Translations under genes and position numbers: made by a program
NCBI GenBank assembly: GCA_938040915.1
Contig: CALHZE010000296.1
Coordinates: 1-9,427, forward strand
Direction of reading: 5' to 3'
Length of the DNA stretch: 9,427 bases
Origin: an uncultured Bacteroidia bacterium
GTDB taxonomy: Bacteria; Bacteroidota; Bacteroidia; Bacteroidales; CAJPTX01
In this document: piece by piece, positions 1 to 6,313 of the stretch
Position numbering within the stretch: position 1 is the stretch's first letter
Layout: every line of letters starts with the position of its first letter
The notes under the pieces: generated by a model
Told to the model about the DNA's origin: nothing
What the model saw: only the letters and a program-made list of their open reading frames with translations
Databases searched by the model: none

Positions 1-2
1 CC

Positions 3-248
3 ACTGTCCGTTACGAAGAAACGCCTTTGGGTGAAAGAAACGTCCTTGATGCGAACGCCCCCGAAGGGCGGGTCTGGATCAACGACACGCAGTATTTCGC
101 CCACGTTCCCCGCCGCGTGTGGGATCATTACGTCGGGGCATATCAGCCTGCGCGCCTCTGGTTGCAAAAGCGTGTGGGGCGTCGCCTAGACTTTGACGAC
201 GTGAAGTGGTACTTGCGGATGGTAGCGACGATAGCCGATGCGGAGTAG
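3..248 (+). CDS. Type ISP restriction-modification enzyme, C-terminal end (partial)
   Basis: The reading frame is open from the first bases of the window and stops at TAG 246-248, so only about the last 81 residues are seen and the true start lies upstream. The stretch WINDTQYF, followed by VPRRVWDHYVGAYQPARLWL and a short RVGRRLDFDDVKWY segment, matches what I know of the C-terminal specificity domain of type ISP (LlaBIII-like) enzymes, where an 'INxTQYF ... GYQPxxKWLKDRKGRxLSxDDI' pattern is typical. In that family one polypeptide joins nuclease, helicase, N6-adenine methyltransferase and target recognition; none of the catalytic parts is inside the window, so activity cannot be judged. A stand-alone adenine methyltransferase carrying the same C-terminal domain is possible. 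The next gene starts 20 nt downstream and is probably co-transcribed. Confidence 0.72.
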   Translation, partial: TVRYEETPLGERNVLDANAPEGRVWINDTQYFAHVPRRVWDHYVGAYQPARLWLQKRVGRRLDFDDVKWYLRMVATIADAE

Positions 249-267
249 GCAACACCTAAGGATAGGA

Positions 268-1236
268 ATGGTAAGACTCACTCGCAAGGCGCTTTTCCCG
301 CTTCTGTTTCTCCTCCTACTGTTTACGGCTGGCGCACTTTGGTGGTGGCACGGTCGTGAGTGGGGGGGGACTCAAGGGGTGTTTGTCTTGCCCGAGAGTC
401 TCGCCTCGGTGACCCGCATTGCTTTACGCCGCGGGGCTGACGGGTTAGAGTTTTGTCAACAAGCGCAAGGGTGGCAAACCCCTAGCGGCGAATCCGTCGT
501 TGAGCGTACACTGCAAACCTTGTGGGACTATTTCAAACGCATCGACGTACGCTTCCCTATTGCGGGCGAATTGGACGAAACGCAGCGCCGTTACCTGCGC
601 GACTCGGGGTTGACCGTCAGCGTGGCAACTCCGCAACAAGAGCTCATTTTTACTCTTGGGCGTCAAGCGGACGGAGAGCTCCTCCTCGAATACGCGGGAC
701 GGTATTACGTGGTTAGAACGGCAGGTTTTGCGAAGTCGACCATCGATAACCTTTCGCTTGAAAAGCGGCAATGGGTTGCTGCGACCTCGGTATTGGCGAT
801 CCAGCGCCCGAGTGACCTCGCCTTCGTTGCGCTGGAGTGGACGGCAAGCCCAGACGAATCTTTCCGTGTCGAGGTGTGTGACTCTTCGCGTGTGGAGCTC
901 TGGTCCTTGAGTGAAAAGGGGTGCGAGCCCCCACATGCCCTGCCTTACGACACGGTGCGGATGAGTGCCTTTCTCTATGCCTTAACAGGGCTTACGTCGG
1001 ATGAGACGGGGACGCCAGAGACGCGAGCTCGCGTGGAAACGCAAGTCCCGCTCTTGCGGCTTCGGTTGAGGTTGCGCCGATCGGTAGATACGCTGGTGTA
1101 TGACCTTTACCCTCAAGGGGGCGCTTCGACGGCTTATTTGCGAGACGGGGCGGGGCAGCTTTGGACTACCCCCCTCGTGGCGTGGGATGCGGTAATGACT
1201 ACGCTCCCGCAACTTGCCGCGGCTTTGCCCCGTTAA
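268..1236 (+). CDS. Membrane-anchored DUF4340-like protein
   Basis: A 322-residue protein. I chose ATG 268 because a purine-rich AAGGATAGGA stretch lies directly upstream and the product then begins with a short basic n-region (MVRLTRK) and a single hydrophobic segment (about residues 8-27). The alternative ATG at 238 would overlap the previous gene by 11 nt and add ten polar residues before the anchor. After the anchor comes a pattern typical of DUF4340 proteins of Bacteroidota: a 'LASVTRIAL' strand, a tryptophan-containing strand near residue 69 and a helix ending in FKRIDVRFPI (about 88-98). The same strand-helix logic returns in the second half (QWVAATSVLAIQ, later a helix containing MSAFLYALTGL). 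DUF4340 proteins are extracytoplasmic and poorly understood; some sit with ABC-type gliding or transport genes, but no such neighbours are visible here. The codons after the anchor contain an 8-G run (362-369). Family assignment is by pattern only. Confidence 0.55.
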   Translation: MVRLTRKALFPLLFLLLLFTAGALWWWHGREWGGTQGVFVLPESLASVTRIALRRGADGLEFCQQAQGWQTPSGESVVERTLQTLWDYFKRIDVRFPIAGELDETQRRYLRDSGLTVSVATPQQELIFTLGRQADGELLLEYAGRYYVVRTAGFAKSTIDNLSLEKRQWVAATSVLAIQRPSDLAFVALEWTASPDESFRVEVCDSSRVELWSLSEKGCEPPHALPYDTVRMSAFLYALTGLTSDETGTPETRARVETQVPLLRLRLRLRRSVDTLVYDLYPQGGASTAYLRDGAGQLWTTPLVAWDAVMTTLPQLAAALPR

Positions 1237-1254
1237 GGAAATAATGTACATTTG
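1224..1254 (+). promoter_or_regulatory. Bacteroidota-type promoter of the obg operon
   Basis: The -7 element TACATTTG (1247-1254) matches the Bacteroidota consensus TAnnTTTG exactly, and a -33 element TTTG (1224-1227) lies 19 bp upstream, inside the last codons of the preceding gene. Transcription should start near 1259-1262, giving obg a leader of about 15 nt. This separates obg from the upstream pair even though there is no terminator between them. Confidence 0.8.
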
Positions 1255-1276
1255 TCTAACAATCTATGGAACGTAG

Positions 1277-2281
1277 ATGCCATCGCAGAACTTTATAGAC
1301 CGAATCCGTGTGTTTTGTAGCTCAGGAAAAGGGGGGGCGGGGAGTGCGCACCTCCGACATGAGAAGTTTATTCCGAAAGGGGGACCTGACGGCGGCGATG
1401 GTGGTGATGGGGGGAGTGTGATCATCGTGGGGAATAAACACCGGTGGACGCTCTTGCACCTCCAATATACCAAGCATGTAAAGGCCGACGACGGCGAGTC
1501 TGGCGGGCGTCAGCGTAGCCAAGGGGCGCGGGGAGCAGATCGTGTGATCGAGGTGCCCCTCGGGACGGTTGCCATAGATGAGGAGACGGGCGAACAGATC
1601 GGCGAGATTACCGAGGAGGGGCAAACGCTCGTTATCAAGAAAGGGGGACGTGGCGGTCTCGGCAATTGGAACTTCAAAAGCCCCACACTTCAGACGCCGC
1701 GCTTCGCACAGCCGGGCGAGCCAGGCGTGGAAGGCTGGGTGGTCTTTGAGTTGAAGAGTTTTGCCGACGTGGGGCTCATCGGCTTCCCCAATGCGGGAAA
1801 GTCAACGTTGCTTGCGCAGGTAACCAAAGCAACGCCTAAGATCGCAGACTATCCGTTTACGACCCTCCAGCCGCAACTCGGGATTGTGCGCTACAAGGGA
1901 GACAACACCTTCGTGATGGCCGATATCCCAGGGATTATCGCAGATGCGCACCTCGGGCGCGGGATTGGCTTGCGCTTCCTCCGGCATACGGAACGGAATG
2001 CCATTTTACTCTTTATCGTCGCCGCAGACACTGACGACGTAGAGCGCGACTATAATACCCTCTGTGAAGAGCTTCGTCTTTACAAGCCGGAGCTCTTGGA
2101 GAAGAAGCGTGCGCTCGCGGTCTCCAAAAGTGATCTCCTTTTGCAAGAGAAGCGGGAACAAATAGAGCAACAGCTTCAGGATTTAGACGTCCCCTACCTT
2201 TTCTTCTCTTCGTTTTCGGGAGAGGGGCTTGAGTCGCTTTTAGACCTCTTGTGGAAGCTCTTGCAAGAAGCGAACCAATAG
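1277..2281 (+). CDS. obg: GTPase Obg/CgtA, ribosome assembly and stress
   Basis: A 334-residue Obg GTPase, which acts at the large ribosomal subunit during assembly and in growth and stress control. The N-terminal glycine-rich Obg fold (about 1-160) is intact, with KFIPKGGPDGGDGGDGG and the RGGLGN segment. The G domain follows: G1 GFPNAGKST (169-177), G2 DYPFTT (191-196), G3 DIPG (216-219), G4 SKSD (283-286) and G5 SSFSG (311-315). The G4 motif has Ser where the canonical NKxD has Asn; I recall Thr or Ser at this place in some Obg proteins of this phylum, but could not check. There is no C-terminal OCT domain, as is usual outside Firmicutes. ATG 1277 gives the normal family N-terminus (xxNFIDRIRVF). 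A promoter lies immediately upstream and the fusion gene follows 25 nt after the stop, so both are probably one operon. Confidence 0.97.
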   Translation: MPSQNFIDRIRVFCSSGKGGAGSAHLRHEKFIPKGGPDGGDGGDGGSVIIVGNKHRWTLLHLQYTKHVKADDGESGGRQRSQGARGADRVIEVPLGTVAIDEETGEQIGEITEEGQTLVIKKGGRGGLGNWNFKSPTLQTPRFAQPGEPGVEGWVVFELKSFADVGLIGFPNAGKSTLLAQVTKATPKIADYPFTTLQPQLGIVRYKGDNTFVMADIPGIIADAHLGRGIGLRFLRHTERNAILLFIVAADTDDVERDYNTLCEELRLYKPELLEKKRALAVSKSDLLLQEKREQIEQQLQDLDVPYLFFSSFSGEGLESLLDLLWKLLQEANQ

Positions 2282-2306
2282 GGGCGCACGCTTAAGGGGG
2301 GAGGTC

Positions 2307-4088
2307 ATGGAGACGCTCGTGGGGTGGGATCGGTCGCTTTTCCTCTTTTTGAACGGGCTTCACGCGTCGTGGCTCGATCCGCTGATGGGGTGGATCTCGG
2401 GCACGTGGACGTGGTTGCCACTCTATGGTGTGCTTCTTTTCCTTGTGTGGAAAGAGGGTGGGTGGCGACGTCTTGTTGCCTACCTCGTCTGTGTGGGGTT
2501 GGTGGTGCTTTTGGCAGATCGCATTTCGGTGGTGGCTTTCAAGGATGTGGTACAGCGCTTGCGTCCGTCACACGACCCCTTGTTGGCAGGGAGCGTCTAT
2601 TTGCCCACCGGTTACCGCGGCGGACTCTATGGGTTTGTCTCGTCGCATGCCGCGAATGTGTGGGGCGTGGCACTGTTGAGTCTCCTTTGGTTGCGGAGAG
2701 GGTGGGTGACGTGGTTGCTTTGTTTGTGGGCAATGCTGGTGTGTTATAGCCGTATCTATTTGGGTTTACACTATCCGGGCGACTTGCTGTGTGGCGGCTT
2801 GCTCGGGGCGGGGGTAGCATCTGGCGTATGGCTTTTAGCGGGTTATTTCGGTCCTCGGTGGCGCGGTAAGGAGGAGCGAGGGCAGGGGGCGCGTCGTGTG
2901 CTGACAAGGTCTCGCTTGTTGCTCTTTTGGCTCGGTTGCCCCCTTTGGGGCGCGGCACAGTGGACTCCTTATTACCCGACGGATAGTACTGCGCGGTGTG
3001 TGAGTCTGACCCTGACGGGCGATATTATGCAACACCTGCCGCAGATTGAGGCGGCTGAGCGTGTCGGGGGTTATGACTATGCGCCCTGTTTTACCTATAT
3101 CGCCCCTTATCTTCGACAGAGTGACATCACGATCGGCAACCTTGAGCTTACGTTGGGGGGGACGCCCTATCGTGGCTACCCTTGTTTTAGTGCACCCGAT
3201 ACGTTGGTGTATGCCCTTCGGGCTGCGGGTTTCTCGGCGGTAACGACGGCTAATAACCACACGTGTGACCGTCAAACGGCGGGGATTCGGCGGACGATCA
3301 CGGTGCTCGAGCGTGCGGGGATGCCCTTTACTGGTACATTCCGCAATGCGGCGGAACGCGATTCGTTGACCCCTCGCGTTATTGAGAAGAATGGACTGCG
3401 GGTGGGGCTATTGGCTTACACGTATGGTACGAACGGCATCCCCTTTGCGAAGCCGGTCGTGGTGAACCTCATCGATACGGCGCAAATGGCGGCAGATTTG
3501 GCGAAAGCGCGGCAGTGTACTGACTTTGTGGTTGTCGCCATGCACTGGGGGATTGAGTATCAGGATGCCCCCTCTGCCGAGCAGCGTCGTCTTGCGGAGT
3601 TCTTGCTCGCCCACGGCGCGACGCTCGTGGTAGGAAACCACCCGCATGTGATTCAGCCGTTACAACCTGTGCGCGACTCGGCAGGGGTGTTAAGACAGCT
3701 CTGTATCTACTCTATGGGGAATTTCATCTCGGCACAGCGCACCTTTCCGCGTGCGGGGGCGATGTTAGTGCATGTGGTGGTGGAAAAGAGCGCGCGGGGG
3801 ATAACGTTACACGAGCCGCAGTATCTTCTCACCTACGTAGAACACCCTGTTATTGCCGGTAAAAAGAACTTTCGGGTTCTACCCCTAGAGGGACAGCGTC
3901 TCGACGCAGAAGGCTACGCAAAACGCTTTGTAGACCATGCAGGGAAAATCCTCTATAGGACGCGAAACGAGATCATGGGGGTGCACCTCCGTACGCTGCC
4001 TTACCTTCCGCCGCGAGAAGAGTTCCCGCGGGTGCGTTTGAAGAGTTTGGTTTACCCTGAGGGGTGTCGTGGGATTCCGTTCTTATAG
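2307..4088 (+). CDS. PAP2 phosphatase fused to CapA-family protein
   Basis: A continuous 593-codon frame with two recognisable enzymes. Residues 1-182 are a multi-pass PAP2 lipid phosphatase with all three motifs: KDVVQRLRP (79-87), SSH (112-114, in place of PSGH) and SRIYLGLHYPGD (148-159, with R149, H155 and D159). Such proteins often dephosphorylate undecaprenyl diphosphate or lipid A. A basic linker (about 184-201) and a signal-like hydrophobic stretch (203-217) lead to a CapA/PGA_cap domain of the calcineurin-like metallophosphatase type: TGDIM (237-241), NLE (278-280), NNH (316-318), HWG (413-415), GNHPH (443-447) and GNF (471-473). By the positive-inside rule the linker is cytoplasmic and the CapA half extracytoplasmic, the same side as PAP2 active sites in undecaprenyl-phosphate recycling enzymes. 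AGGGGGGAGG (2294-2303) precedes ATG 2307. The joint role, in envelope polymer or lipid-carrier metabolism, is inference. Confidence 0.88.
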   Translation: METLVGWDRSLFLFLNGLHASWLDPLMGWISGTWTWLPLYGVLLFLVWKEGGWRRLVAYLVCVGLVVLLADRISVVAFKDVVQRLRPSHDPLLAGSVYLPTGYRGGLYGFVSSHAANVWGVALLSLLWLRRGWVTWLLCLWAMLVCYSRIYLGLHYPGDLLCGGLLGAGVASGVWLLAGYFGPRWRGKEERGQGARRVLTRSRLLLFWLGCPLWGAAQWTPYYPTDSTARCVSLTLTGDIMQHLPQIEAAERVGGYDYAPCFTYIAPYLRQSDITIGNLELTLGGTPYRGYPCFSAPDTLVYALRAAGFSAVTTANNHTCDRQTAGIRRTITVLERAGMPFTGTFRNAAERDSLTPRVIEKNGLRVGLLAYTYGTNGIPFAKPVVVNLIDTAQMAADLAKARQCTDFVVVAMHWGIEYQDAPSAEQRRLAEFLLAHGATLVVGNHPHVIQPLQPVRDSAGVLRQLCIYSMGNFISAQRTFPRAGAMLVHVVVEKSARGITLHEPQYLLTYVEHPVIAGKKNFRVLPLEGQRLDAEGYAKRFVDHAGKILYRTRNEIMGVHLRTLPYLPPREEFPRVRLKSLVYPEGCRGIPFL

Positions 4089-4089
4089 C

Positions 4090-4119
4090 TTGTCTATTTT
4101 GTTGAAAAGGCTACCTTTG
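4090..4119 (+). promoter_or_regulatory. Bacteroidota-type promoter of gcvH
   Basis: TACCTTTG (4112-4119) is a full TAnnTTTG match, with TTG (4090-4092) 19 bp upstream, the same spacing as at obg. The start point should lie near 4125, leaving a leader of about 30 nt that contains GGAG (4143-4146) eight bases before the gcvH ATG. Confidence 0.8.
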
Positions 4120-4154
4120 TGCGTAGGGAGCTAATCTAATCTGGAGTATAGACC

Positions 4155-4535
4155 ATGAAATTTCCTGAGAACATCCGCTACAGTGCCGATCACGAATGGG
4201 TTCGCCTCGAGGGCACAGAGGCTTTTGTGGGAATCACTGACTTTGCACAGAGCGAGTTGGGCGATATCGTCTTCGTTGATGTAGACACCGTCGGGGAGAC
4301 ACTCTCGGCAGGCGAGACCTTTGGCTCGATCGAGGCGGTAAAGACCGTTTCAGATCTCATCCTCCCAATTGATGGGGAGGTTTTAGAGCTTAACCCCGGT
4401 CTGGAGACTGCGGCCGATAGTGTCAATAAAGACCCTTATGGCGCGGGATGGATTATCAAAGTGAGCGTGAAGAACCCCAAGCAGGTTGAAGCGCTGATGG
4501 ATGCCGCTGCTTATAAAGCACACATTCAGAAGTAA
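4155..4535 (+). CDS. gcvH: Glycine cleavage system H protein
   Basis: A 126-residue H protein, the lipoyl-carrying shuttle that moves the aminomethyl group of glycine between the P, T and L proteins. The N-terminal YSADHEWVR (9-17) and the lipoyl attachment site SIEAVKTVSD (58-67) with lysine 63 are intact, as are the NKDPYGAGWI (91-100) turn and the C-terminal helix. Length and start agree with the family. It stands alone: it has its own promoter (4090-4119) and its own terminator (4550-4586), and gcvT, gcvP and lipoate genes are not in the window. It could also serve as a lipoyl donor or relay, as H proteins do in some organisms, but nothing here tests that. Confidence 0.97.
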   Translation: MKFPENIRYSADHEWVRLEGTEAFVGITDFAQSELGDIVFVDVDTVGETLSAGETFGSIEAVKTVSDLILPIDGEVLELNPGLETAADSVNKDPYGAGWIIKVSVKNPKQVEALMDAAAYKAHIQK

Positions 4536-4549
4536 GACGTCTTTAGGAG

Positions 4550-4586
4550 AGGGGGCGTGGTCTATGGGCTATGCCCCCTATTTTTT
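4550..4586 (+). terminator. Intrinsic terminator of gcvH
   Basis: AGGGGGCGT (4550-4558) pairs with ATGCCCCCT (4571-4579), a nine-pair stem with one G-U pair and a 12-nt loop, followed by a T-rich tract (4581-4586). It lies 15 nt after the gcvH stop codon. Confidence 0.85.
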
Positions 4587-4838
4587 CCCTTGCACATTGG
4601 AAGTGTCTCAAAACCCCGTTTCCTGTTCGGTGTCTTCCGCGCCTTGGGGTAACCTGATTATCAATGGGGGCGCGCGTGGAAGGGGAGGGAAGGGTTTCCT
4701 CTTTTTGACTCCGGTTCGTGGCAGGGTCGTTTTTACGAAAGGCAGCGTTAACCAAGAATTTATATAACTAGCAGTTTGTGGGCACTGCGGGGTCGTGCTT
4801 GCAGGAGATTGTGTCACGCTATTCTACATTACGGAGGT
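4587..4838 (+). other. Gene-poor spacer between gcvH and the TPR gene
   Basis: No open frame here has a start, ribosome site and protein pattern that I can support. The spacer is G+C-rich and purine-rich to about 4705. It then becomes A+T-rich around 4740-4770, where a regulatory region for the TPR gene would be expected. No full TAnnTTTG element is present; TACATTAC (4825-4832) is the nearest to the gene and only partial. One terminator-like hairpin (4685-4706) is listed separately. Confidence 0.5.
4685..4706 (+). terminator. Weak terminator-like hairpin in the gcvH-TPR spacer
   Basis: GAGGGAA (4685-4691) pairs with TTTCCTC (4695-4701), with one G-U pair and a 3-nt loop, followed directly by five T (4702-4706). 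It is 98 nt beyond the end of the gcvH terminator, so it could catch read-through or end a short RNA. The tight loop makes it weaker than the other terminators in the window. Confidence 0.4.
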
Positions 4839-6191
4839 ATGCACAAACTATCCCCCCAATACGGTTTCTGGCACGTCTGTTTACACAGACACAAGTCTTT
4901 TTCCTTCTTTTTTCTTCTTTTTGTGCTGAGTCTTTCTTTTCCACAGGCGCGGGGAGCGCGTAACGACTCGTTACGTGTAGCGCTTCGGAAGGCGAGTGTA
5001 GACTCGGTGCGCTTCTCTCTTTACAATCAGCTGGTTTATTCGCTTTTAGACTCGAGTTTGGACGCGGCTGTCCCTTTTTTCTTAGAGTGGGTAGACGTCG
5101 CCTTGCGCTCGCAGACGTGGCAAGAGGCAGGGCGTGCGGAGGCGATTTGGGGAGTCGCCTCGCTTCAACGAGGGACGCTCTCAGACGCTGCAACACATTT
5201 TTCGCGCGCCATCCGCTATTACGATCATGCTGGCGAGCCTAAGGGGCTCGGGCGATCTTATAACAACTTGGGGATTACTCTTCGTCGCGAGGGGCGTTTT
5301 AAGGAGGCTTTTCTTGCCTTCCTTGAGGCGCGTAAGCAGTTTCAGGCGGCGGGCGATGAGGCGGGGATTGCGATGGTCTACAACAATTTGGCACAGATTT
5401 ACTACCAGTATGGCGAGTATGGGCAGGCGCTTGACTACTTTACTGAGTATCTCAATTACAACCGTGCGCAACATAAAGCCCTAGAGACCGCAAATGCTGA
5501 GAACAATATTGGGGCGACCTATTACGAGCTCAAAGATTATGCCCATGCGCTCGATCATTACTATCGCAGTTACGCCATCTTTGACTCGTTGGAACATCGC
5601 TTGGGGTTTGCAATGGCTTCGGACAATATCGGTCTCATGCTCCGCGAGCTGGGACAGTTAGACGACGCTATTTCTCATCACCAACGAGCTGTGAAGATTT
5701 TGCGCGACTCGGCACGGATGTATCCGCTCACGCAAGCGATGGGGAATCTTTGCACCGCTTATCGTCTGGTGGGGCAACAGCGTAAGGCGCTCGAGGTCGG
5801 GCGCGAGGCGCTCCGTTTGGCTGACTCGTTGTCTTTTGATGAGTTGGGCACTCTCCTACACGAGGAGCTTGCGCTCACGTTGGAGGAGTTGGGCGATCCT
5901 CGCGCTTCGTTGTCTCATGCCAAGTTGTGCATATTGGGGCTTAAGGAGGAGAACCAAGAGCAGGGGCGCGAACATCTGAACACGCTTTCGCAGAATAATA
6001 CGCTCCTTACCGATATCATCAACCAAGCCAATGAGAGGTCGCTGGACGATGACGATCGGGGCGTGGAGGCTCACCAGACGCTTTACGACGTCTTGTGGGC
6101 GAGTCTCTCTTTTGTTTTGGGTGCTTTGTTGTGTGGGTGTGTTTTGCGGCTTTATTGGCGTCGCCGCTTGTCGCGAGCCGCCGAGTTGTAA
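4839..6191 (+). CDS. Signal peptide-TPR protein with C-terminal membrane anchor
   Basis: A 450-residue protein starting at ATG 4839. A hydrophobic, phenylalanine-rich segment (about 21-35) ending near PQARG looks like a signal peptide with a long n-region. From about residue 137 come at least five tetratricopeptide repeats spaced about 40 residues apart, with recurring YNNLG, YNNLA, ENNIG, SDNIG and MGNLC starts (141, 181, 221, 261, 301), and a weaker sixth near 340. A single membrane segment (about 417-437) and a short basic tail (RRRLSR) end the protein, placing the TPR array in the periplasm. In Bacteroidota this architecture usually continues into a histidine kinase or a LuxR-type DNA-binding domain; here nothing follows. 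It is probably a protein-protein interaction scaffold or a reduced sensor; the partner is unknown. GGAGG (4833-4837) is only one base before the ATG, so the ribosome site is not convincing. A TTG at 4776 would extend the frame by 21 residues but spoils the signal peptide. Confidence 0.75.
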   Translation: MHKLSPQYGFWHVCLHRHKSFSFFFLLFVLSLSFPQARGARNDSLRVALRKASVDSVRFSLYNQLVYSLLDSSLDAAVPFFLEWVDVALRSQTWQEAGRAEAIWGVASLQRGTLSDAATHFSRAIRYYDHAGEPKGLGRSYNNLGITLRREGRFKEAFLAFLEARKQFQAAGDEAGIAMVYNNLAQIYYQYGEYGQALDYFTEYLNYNRAQHKALETANAENNIGATYYELKDYAHALDHYYRSYAIFDSLEHRLGFAMASDNIGLMLRELGQLDDAISHHQRAVKILRDSARMYPLTQAMGNLCTAYRLVGQQRKALEVGREALRLADSLSFDELGTLLHEELALTLEELGDPRASLSHAKLCILGLKEENQEQGREHLNTLSQNNTLLTDIINQANERSLDDDDRGVEAHQTLYDVLWASLSFVLGALLCGCVLRLYWRRRLSRAAEL

Positions 6192-6223
6192 GAAAGTAGG
6201 GCGCTGTTTTTGTATTTTTTCGC

Positions 6224-6231
6224 TAGCTTTG
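6224..6231 (+). promoter_or_regulatory. Candidate -7 element of the atpDC promoter
   Basis: TAGCTTTG matches TAnnTTTG exactly and lies 82 bases before atpD. No TTG is found at the expected 19-bp distance (bases ending near 6204), so the -33 box is weak or absent. The predicted start point falls inside the inverted repeat that follows. Confidence 0.55.
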
Positions 6232-6257
6232 CGCTGTGTGGTAGGTGTCACACAGCG
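6232..6257 (+). repeat. Perfect inverted repeat at the atpD promoter
   Basis: CGCTGTGTG (6232-6240) and CACACAGCG (6249-6257) are exact reverse complements with an 8-nt spacer. The repeat touches the candidate -7 box and covers the predicted start point. It is not followed by a T run on either strand, which argues against a terminator. It may be an operator, or a hairpin at the 5' end of the atpDC mRNA. Confidence 0.7.
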
Positions 6258-6313
6258 AGGTAAGGTTACCCGCAGGGTTATAGATTTCAAACTAGATAGA
6301 TAGTGTCGCCAAT

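Noticed and set aside
238..267. Upstream ATG start for the DUF4340-like protein
   Set aside because: It overlaps the previous gene and adds a polar decapeptide before the anchor; ATG 268 has a purine-rich site and a normal basic n-region.
445..936. Minus-strand open frame opposite the DUF4340-like gene
   Set aside because: Antisense to a better supported gene, with no signal peptide, ribosome site or recognisable motif.
1021..1034. Perfect 14-bp palindrome ACGCGAGCTCGCGT in the DUF4340-like gene
   Set aside because: About one such palindrome is expected by chance in every 16 kb, and it lies within codons without other signals.
4825..4832. TACATTAC as a promoter giving a leaderless TPR mRNA
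   Set aside because: It lacks the TTTG end of the -7 consensus, and the nearest TTG is 23 bp upstream instead of 19.
4776..4838. Upstream TTG start for the TPR protein
   Set aside because: It adds 21 residues rich in Arg and Cys before the hydrophobic segment, spoiling the signal peptide, and has no ribosome site.
4875..4890. Hairpin GTCTGT-TTAC-ACAGAC with a nearby T run, as an attenuator early in the TPR gene
   Set aside because: Six pairs only, the T run is displaced by seven bases and falls in phenylalanine codons of the signal peptide; structures this short occur by chance.
6281..6288. TAGATTTC as a second atpD promoter
   Set aside because: The final base of the -7 element differs and no -33 box is present; TAGCTTTG at 6224 is a full match.
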